Shown one piece after another: positions 59,279 through 64,000 of a stretch of DNA of 64,000 nucleotides. The translations under genes were made by a program, and so were the position numbers. Origin of the DNA: Candidatus Enterococcus moelleringii (GTDB lineage: Bacteria > Bacillota > Bacilli > Lactobacillales > Enterococcaceae). Within the stretch, counting starts at the first letter, position 1; each line of letters begins with the position of its first letter. A model generated the notes under the pieces. The model was given only the letters and a program-made list of their open reading frames with translations. It was not told the origin of the DNA and did no database searches. The DNA is taken from assembly GCF_017377575.1 (NCBI RefSeq), contig NZ_JAFREM010000018.1, positions 310,001 to 374,000 of the forward strand. The letters run 5' to 3'.

Positions 59279-61306
59279 ATGCAAAGAAGTCAAAAGAACC
59301 AGAAAAAAAGCAATAAATTGCCTTTGATAATCATCGGGGCGGTAATCCTGCTGGGAATTGCTGGATTTGGCGGGTATACGGTGTATCATGCCAACCAACT
59401 GAAAAATGAAGGCGAACAAACGGTGAAGAAATTTATTGCCGCAATTTCGGATGGCAAATACAACGAAATTCCTAAGTATTTAACCGATGCTTCCCTAAAA
59501 GATAACGGCTTTACCGCTGAGACAGTGGAAGAAAAATACCAAAATATTTTTTCTGGTATCAATGCCTCGAATATAAAAGCCAAAGACATTCAAATCGAAA
59601 AAGCCGACAACGGCTACGATTTTAGCTATACCTTGTCCTTAAACACGGGTCTAGGTGCTTTGAAGGATCAAAAATATTCGGGTACCTTGACGGAAGACGA
59701 TCAAAAAATCAACTGGACGCCTAAGTTGATCTTCCCCAATATGGATGGGACGGATAAAGTCAGCTACGAAGTCTCCTCCGCAACTCGCGGGGAGATCTTG
59801 GATCGCAATGATCAAGGATTAGCGGTGAACGGCACGGTTTATCAAATCGGCGTAATTCCTAATCAACTGGGAACCGGCGATGAACGGGCTCAGAAAATTG
59901 CCGCGATCGCTGAATCGATTGGCAGCACCGAAGATGCTATCAACAGTGCATTGGACCAGGGCTGGGTGCAGGATGACTTTTTTGTTCCTTTGAAAACCGT
60001 CAATACTACGCCTGAAAGTGTGCCAGAAGGCGTTGAGGTTCATCAAGCAACTGGTCGGACCTATCCACTAGGTGAAGCGGCGGCTCAATTGATCGGTTAT
60101 GTAGGCAAAGTAACGGCCGAAGATTTGGAGAAAAACGATGAATTAGCAGCTGAAAGCTTAATTGGCCGAACTGGATTGGAACGGGCGTTAGACAAACAAT
60201 TACGGGGTCAAGACGGCGGCTTGTTGGCCATTGTTGGCGAAGACGGCACTCAGAAAAAAGTGCTGCAGGAAGTGCGCAAGACCGATGGCGAAAACGTCAA
60301 ATTGACAATCGATGCCAAAGCCCAGCAAATTGCCTACGACTCGCTGCAAGGTCAACCTGGCTCAAGTGTGGCAACGGCACCGAAGACCGGCGACCTGCTG
60401 GCAGTCGTCAGTTCACCAAGCTTTGATCCTAACAAAATGACTAACGGCATTAGTCAAGCCGATTACGATGCTTATAACAATGACGAAAACTTGCCATTCA
60501 TGAGTCGTTTTGCCACCGGTTATGCACCAGGTTCCACCTTTAAAACCGTCACTGCGGCGATCGGTTTAGATGCTGGGACGCTTGATCCGAATGAAGAATT
60601 GGCAATTAATGGCTTGAAATGGCAAAAAGATAGTTCATGGGGCGGCTACCAAGTGACTCGGGTAAGCGATGAGTCACCAGTGAACCTGCGGACTGCGTTA
60701 GTTTACTCAGATAATATTTACATGGCACAGGAAACTTTAAAAATGGGTGAAAAAACCTTCAGAGCTGGCTTGAACAAATTCATCTTCGGTGAAAAATTGG
60801 ATTTGCCGATTGCGATGGATCCAGCGCAAATTTCTAACGAAGATTCCTTCAACTCAGAAGTCCTTTTAGCCGATACTGGTTATGGACAAGGTCAGCTGCT
60901 GTTGAACCCGATTCAACAAATCACCACCTATTCTGTTTTCCCTAACAACGGCACCTTGGTTTATCCTAAACTAATTGCTGATGAGGAAACGAAAACCAAA
61001 GCAGATGTGGTTTCTGCCGGAACCGTCGACACTATCAAGCAAGACATGGAAGCTGTCGTCAGCGATCCTAACGGTACCGCCAGCAGCCTGCAAAGCTTAG
61101 GTATTCCGTTGGCTGCTAAAACCGGAACGGCTGAAATCAAAGAAAAACAAGACGAAAGAGGCCAGCAAAACAGTTTCTTATATGCCTTTGATTCTCAAAA
61201 CCAAGGCTATGCTGTGATGGAATTCTTGGAAGATCGGGCGGACGGCCAATCAGCTACCGAACTTTCCAAGGAACTGTTGACTTATCTTCAGGCAACTTAT
61301 CAATAA
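59279..61306 (+). CDS. Class B3 penicillin-binding protein, PBP2a/PBP5-like
   Basis: 675 residues. N-terminal membrane anchor (about 14-35), a MecA_N-type NTF2-like domain (about 40-150), a PBP dimer region and the transpeptidase domain with STFK (Ser419), SDN (477-479) and KTG (Lys614). The MecA_N domain places it in the low-affinity class B3 group of PBP2a, PBP4 of E. faecalis and PBP5 of E. faecium, which cross-link wall peptides when other PBPs are blocked. Third gene of the operon, 30 bases after blaR1, so its level should respond to the sensor. Confidence 0.93.
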   Translation: MQRSQKNQKKSNKLPLIIIGAVILLGIAGFGGYTVYHANQLKNEGEQTVKKFIAAISDGKYNEIPKYLTDASLKDNGFTAETVEEKYQNIFSGINASNIKAKDIQIEKADNGYDFSYTLSLNTGLGALKDQKYSGTLTEDDQKINWTPKLIFPNMDGTDKVSYEVSSATRGEILDRNDQGLAVNGTVYQIGVIPNQLGTGDERAQKIAAIAESIGSTEDAINSALDQGWVQDDFFVPLKTVNTTPESVPEGVEVHQATGRTYPLGEAAAQLIGYVGKVTAEDLEKNDELAAESLIGRTGLERALDKQLRGQDGGLLAIVGEDGTQKKVLQEVRKTDGENVKLTIDAKAQQIAYDSLQGQPGSSVATAPKTGDLLAVVSSPSFDPNKMTNGISQADYDAYNNDENLPFMSRFATGYAPGSTFKTVTAAIGLDAGTLDPNEELAINGLKWQKDSSWGGYQVTRVSDESPVNLRTALVYSDNIYMAQETLKMGEKTFRAGLNKFIFGEKLDLPIAMDPAQISNEDSFNSEVLLADTGYGQGQLLLNPIQQITTYSVFPNNGTLVYPKLIADEETKTKADVVSAGTVDTIKQDMEAVVSDPNGTASSLQSLGIPLAAKTGTAEIKEKQDERGQQNSFLYAFDSQNQGYAVMEFLEDRADGQSATELSKELLTYLQATYQ

Positions 61307-61361
61307 GCCCTTGTCCTGATCTGGAAAGATTGGTAAGATATTTCAGAAGGACGGTGCTGGA

Positions 61362-61544
61362 ATGAATAAGCGACAAAAGAAGAAACAAGCCTATAAGCAG
61401 TATATGCGAGATATTTTTGAAGGATATGAACGGATGCTGGAAGATCCTAAGCTGCCGGAATTAACCTTTCCTTATTTAAAAGAAATCACAATTTTATCCC
61501 GCGATAGCGAAGGCAAGATTCATTTTACAACCAAAGAAGTGTAA
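61362..61544 (+). CDS. Small basic-N-terminus protein, 60 residues
   Basis: Lysine-rich start MNKRQKKKQAYKQYMRDIF, then YERMLEDPKLPELTFPYLKEI. No family is recognised. A weak ribosome site (AAGGACGG) lies before ATG 61362. It is 55 bases after the PBP gene and before a terminator, so it is likely the last gene of the blaI operon. Confidence 0.6.
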   Translation: MNKRQKKKQAYKQYMRDIFEGYERMLEDPKLPELTFPYLKEITILSRDSEGKIHFTTKEV

Positions 61545-61546
61545 TC

Positions 61547-61583
61547 GTAAGGCTGAGGCGAAGATGTCTCAGCCTTATTTTTA
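61547..61583 (+). terminator. Terminator of the blaI operon
   Basis: TAAGGCTGAG (61547-61556) pairs perfectly with CTCAGCCTTA (61567-61576), followed by T-rich sequence. Confidence 0.88.
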
Positions 61584-61640
61584 TCCCTCAAATCAAGCCG
61601 ATCCCATGATATAATGAAGCGGAAAAGGAGTGGTTGCCAG

Positions 61641-62306
61641 ATGAAGCGAATCATGATCGTTGAGGATGATCTTAGTTTAAGTGAAGGGGTGCGCTTAGCG
61701 ATTGCCTCTCCGGAAAATGAAATTTTTCAATACAATAATTTAGAAGCGGCTCAAGTCGCCTTATTTGAACAAACAATGGATTTGATTTTATTAGATATCA
61801 ATTTACCAGATGGGAACGGGTTGGATTTTTTGAAGGAAGTCAAAGCAACCACCAAAACACCGGTGATACTGTTAACTGCAAATGATACCGAGATGGATGT
61901 AGTTTTAGGGCTGGAATATGGTGCCGATGATTATATCACCAAGCCCTTTAGTCTGGCGATTTTGCGGGCTCGGGTAAATACCCAGCTGCGAAGAAGCCAG
62001 GAAAAAGGTCAAAACCTGATTACCATCGATGCCTACTGCTTCGACTTCGACAAAATGGAATTTTCTAAGGATGATCAACCAATCGAACTAAGTAAAACCG
62101 AGCAGCGGCTGCTGCGGCTATTGGTGGAGAATCGCGGAGCAACCGTTATGCGGGAAACCCTTTTGGAAAAAGTGTGGGGCTCGGAACTGGAGTTTGTCGA
62201 CAGCAATACCTTATCGGTTACGATTAAGCGCTTGCGGGACAAACTGAAAGCTAACGAGTACATCAAAACGGTCTACGGTATCGGCTATTCTTGGGTGGTG
62301 AACTAA
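61641..62306 (+). CDS. OmpR-family response regulator
   Basis: 221 residues. Receiver with acidic pocket E8-D9-D10, phosphoacceptor Asp52 (LLLDINLPDG-type) and Lys101 (ITKPFS), then a winged helix with ELSKTEQRLLRLL and VYGIGYSW. It resembles regulators of peptide-antibiotic sensing systems. ATG 61641 is chosen since AAAAGGAG lies upstream; an earlier frame start at 61614 lacks one. The stop is directly followed by the kinase ATG. Confidence 0.92.
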   Translation: MKRIMIVEDDLSLSEGVRLAIASPENEIFQYNNLEAAQVALFEQTMDLILLDINLPDGNGLDFLKEVKATTKTPVILLTANDTEMDVVLGLEYGADDYITKPFSLAILRARVNTQLRRSQEKGQNLITIDAYCFDFDKMEFSKDDQPIELSKTEQRLLRLLVENRGATVMRETLLEKVWGSELEFVDSNTLSVTIKRLRDKLKANEYIKTVYGIGYSWVVN

Positions 62307-63224
62307 ATGCTGAAGGGAAAGATTATTTTGCTGGTGGTGATAAGCTTGCTAGCGATGGGTGCAATTGCGGCTCTGTTGTGGCAGCGCTGGCAATTCCGGC
62401 AAACGATGAATCGGCTGCTCCATATGCTAGACACAGCCATCGATGGCAACTTTAAAGAAGAAAGCTATGATGAAAGCCTGTATTCCGCCATCGAGAACAA
62501 GATGCGGGATTATTTATCGGCTACGGAGACTTCGAATCAGGATATAGCAGCGGAAAAAGATGAAATCAAACAGCTAATCGCCGATATTTCCCATCAAACC
62601 AAAACCCCGATTGCCAACCTGTTGCTCTATGGTCAGCTGCTGGCTGAACAGGAGCTGCCGGAAGAAAGCCGCCGCTTCGTAGGCGAAATGAACAAGCAAG
62701 GGGAAAAGCTGAATTTCCTGATTGCGGCACTAGTTAAGCTATCCCGGCTAGAGACGGGAATCCTGGCAGTCCATCCTGAAAAGCAGAGCCTTCAACTAAT
62801 GCTAGAGGAAGTCCACGGGCAACTACTCCCTGAAGCGCAGCGAAAAAATATCCAACTGCAGCTGGAACCGACTAAGGAACAAGCGATCTTTGACCCTAAG
62901 TGGACCGCCGAGGCCATCGCCAATTTAGTTGACAATGCCATTAAATATACTCCTTCAGGTGGGGAAATCCAGATTACGGTGAATGCCTATGAGCTTTTCT
63001 GCCGGATTGATATTGCAGATACCGGGATTGGCTTCACAGAAAATGAACAGGCGAAAATATTCACCCGCTTTTACCGTTCAGCTCAAGTGGCCCAAATAGA
63101 GGGACTGGGAATCGGCTTATACATTACCCGGCAAATCATAGCGGCCCAAAATGGCTACATGAAAGTCTCTTCTATGCCGGGGCAAGGCAGTGTTTTCTCG
63201 GTATTTTTGCCTCGTTCCAACTAA
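62307..63224 (+). CDS. Sensor histidine kinase, short membrane type
   Basis: 305 residues. One clear N-terminal membrane helix (about 4-25) and no sizeable external domain. Phosphorylated His96 lies in ISHQTKTPIANLL, then NLVDNAIKYTP (N box), DTGIGF (G1) and GLGIGLYI (G2). Kinases with nearly no external part often sense through a partner ABC transporter (BceS-like systems), consistent with the ABC gene next door, though BceS usually has two helices. Confidence 0.9.
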   Translation: MLKGKIILLVVISLLAMGAIAALLWQRWQFRQTMNRLLHMLDTAIDGNFKEESYDESLYSAIENKMRDYLSATETSNQDIAAEKDEIKQLIADISHQTKTPIANLLLYGQLLAEQELPEESRRFVGEMNKQGEKLNFLIAALVKLSRLETGILAVHPEKQSLQLMLEEVHGQLLPEAQRKNIQLQLEPTKEQAIFDPKWTAEAIANLVDNAIKYTPSGGEIQITVNAYELFCRIDIADTGIGFTENEQAKIFTRFYRSAQVAQIEGLGIGLYITRQIIAAQNGYMKVSSMPGQGSVFSVFLPRSN

Positions 63225-63233
63225 AAAAGTTCA

Positions 63234-63255
63234 ATTCTTACAAGATTGTTAGAAT
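63234..63255 (+). promoter_or_regulatory. Inverted repeat, probable response-regulator site before the ABC gene
   Basis: ATTCTTACA (63234-63242) and TGTTAGAAT (63247-63255) are arms with one mismatch around AGAT. The core TTACA-N4-TGTTA resembles the BceR-type site (TnACA-N4-TGTAA). A second pair TTACC/GGTAA lies at about 63260-63285. Confidence 0.5.
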
Positions 63256-63351
63256 GTTTTACCGCTGGAAAGATTGTGGTAAGTTTTCTTTGATAAAGTT
63301 TGTGGTGTAGAGAAATACCTGCAAACTTTATTTTTTATGGAGGTTTTAGAG

Positions 63352-64000
63352 ATGATTATATTACAAACAAAACAATTGATGAAGATTTACGGCAAAGGAG
63401 AAACCGCCGTGCATGCGTTAGACGGAGTAAATTTACAAATCAAAAAAGGTGAATTTGTCGCGATTGTCGGAACCTCTGGCAGCGGGAAATCTACTTTGCT
63501 GCACATGTTGGGAGGATTAGACGAGCCCACCAGCGGCAGCGTAGAAGTCGATGGTGAAGACCTGTTCAAATTAAAGGAAGAAGCTTTAATTGTTTTTCGC
63601 CGCCGGAAAATCGGTTTTGTTTTCCAGAATTACAACCTAGTACCAGTGTTGAATGTCTATGAAAATATTGTGCTGCCTAGTCAGTTAGACGGCAAAGCAC
63701 CCAGCTCTGAGTACATTGACAGCATTGTCGAAACGTTAGGCTTAGCCTCGAAACTAAACAATTTGCCGAATAATTTATCTGGCGGCCAGCAGCAGCGGGT
63801 GGCAATCGCTCGCGCACTATCCACCAAACCGGCCATCCTATTAGCCGATGAACCGACGGGTAATTTGGATTCTAAAACCAGTCAAGACGTATTGGGCCTA
63901 TTGAAAATTACCAATCAAAAGTATAAACAAACGATTGTAATGATCACTCATAATGAAGAAATTGCTCAGCTGGCGGATCGCATTTTGCGGATCGAAGACG
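63352..64000 (+). CDS. ABC transporter ATP-binding protein (MacB/BceA type), cut by the window end
   Basis: The first 216 codons are visible. Walker A VGTSGSGKST at 39-48, Q-loop FVFQNYNL, signature NLSGGQQQRVAIARAL, Walker B AILLADEPTGNLD and ITHNEE switch. The lipoprotein-export/antimicrobial-peptide branch is likely; the matching FtsX-like permease should follow beyond the window. GGAGG stands nine bases before ATG 63352. Confidence 0.92.
   Translation, partial: MIILQTKQLMKIYGKGETAVHALDGVNLQIKKGEFVAIVGTSGSGKSTLLHMLGGLDEPTSGSVEVDGEDLFKLKEEALIVFRRRKIGFVFQNYNLVPVLNVYENIVLPSQLDGKAPSSEYIDSIVETLGLASKLNNLPNNLSGGQQQRVAIARALSTKPAILLADEPTGNLDSKTSQDVLGLLKITNQKYKQTIVMITHNEEIAQLADRILRIED

Noticed and set aside
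57048-61544. SCCmec-like mobile element carrying the blaI-blaR1-pbp genes
   Set aside because: No recombinase genes, direct repeats or composition shift were seen around the operon; neighbours look chromosomal.

Overview
The window reads as a chromosomal stretch of a low-to-mid GC Firmicute of the order Lactobacillales, most likely an Enterococcus. This rests on gene order (ylaN-ftsW-pyc-ylbC-like-ylbF-ylbG-rsmD-coaD-PDZ/Lon protease, comEA-comEB-comEC-holA-rpsT), AGGAGG ribosome sites, an LPxTG surface protein and a low-affinity-type class B PBP. Species cannot be fixed by reading alone. No tRNA, rRNA, intact insertion sequence, prophage or CRISPR array was seen.

Region 1 (1-13.3 kb) is accessory. 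A 3542-residue cell-wall-anchored protein (two BspA-type leucine-rich arrays, InlB/Flg_new-like modules, about 23 MBG/YDG-like repeats, LPSTG anchor) lies between two decayed scraps that look like the signal peptide and the sorting signal of a second, lost surface protein. A tiny Fst-like membrane-toxin ORF is convergent with it. An orphan OmpR-type DNA-binding protein with a degenerate receiver follows.

Region 2 (13.4-18.7 kb) has a UPF0223 protein, an inositol-monophosphatase-family enzyme and typA. It then holds an AT-rich accessory patch: a DUF3800 gene directly followed by a promoter and terminator framing a strongly structured RNA, then Rpn-like remnants.

Region 3 (18.7-44.1 kb) is mostly core: cell division, anaplerosis, CoA synthesis, rRNA methylation, late competence genes, DNA polymerase III delta, S20, an Fe(II)/Co(II)-type P1B-4 ATPase with a Fur-like box, UppP, a phosphatase, an MBL hydrolase, a nuclease-helicase fusion, YajQ, YitT and a SufT-like protein.

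Region 4 (44.2-48.2 kb) is accessory. It holds a secreted DUF5648/CAP protein bracketed by two near-copies of one terminator, an unrecognised protein with a very basic tail, and two stop-interrupted ORFs that converge.

Region 5 (48.2-64 kb) holds an AhpD-like protein behind a palindromic promoter and an OpuC/EgtU-type fused permease-binding protein with its ATPase and a flavin disulfide reductase. Next come a nuclease-like/sce7725-like/GNAT cluster, a guanylate-kinase-like protein and a LUD protein. A mec-like blaI-blaR1-PBP operon with a TACA-N2-TGTA operator follows. Last is a two-component system next to an ABC transporter gene that runs off the window end.
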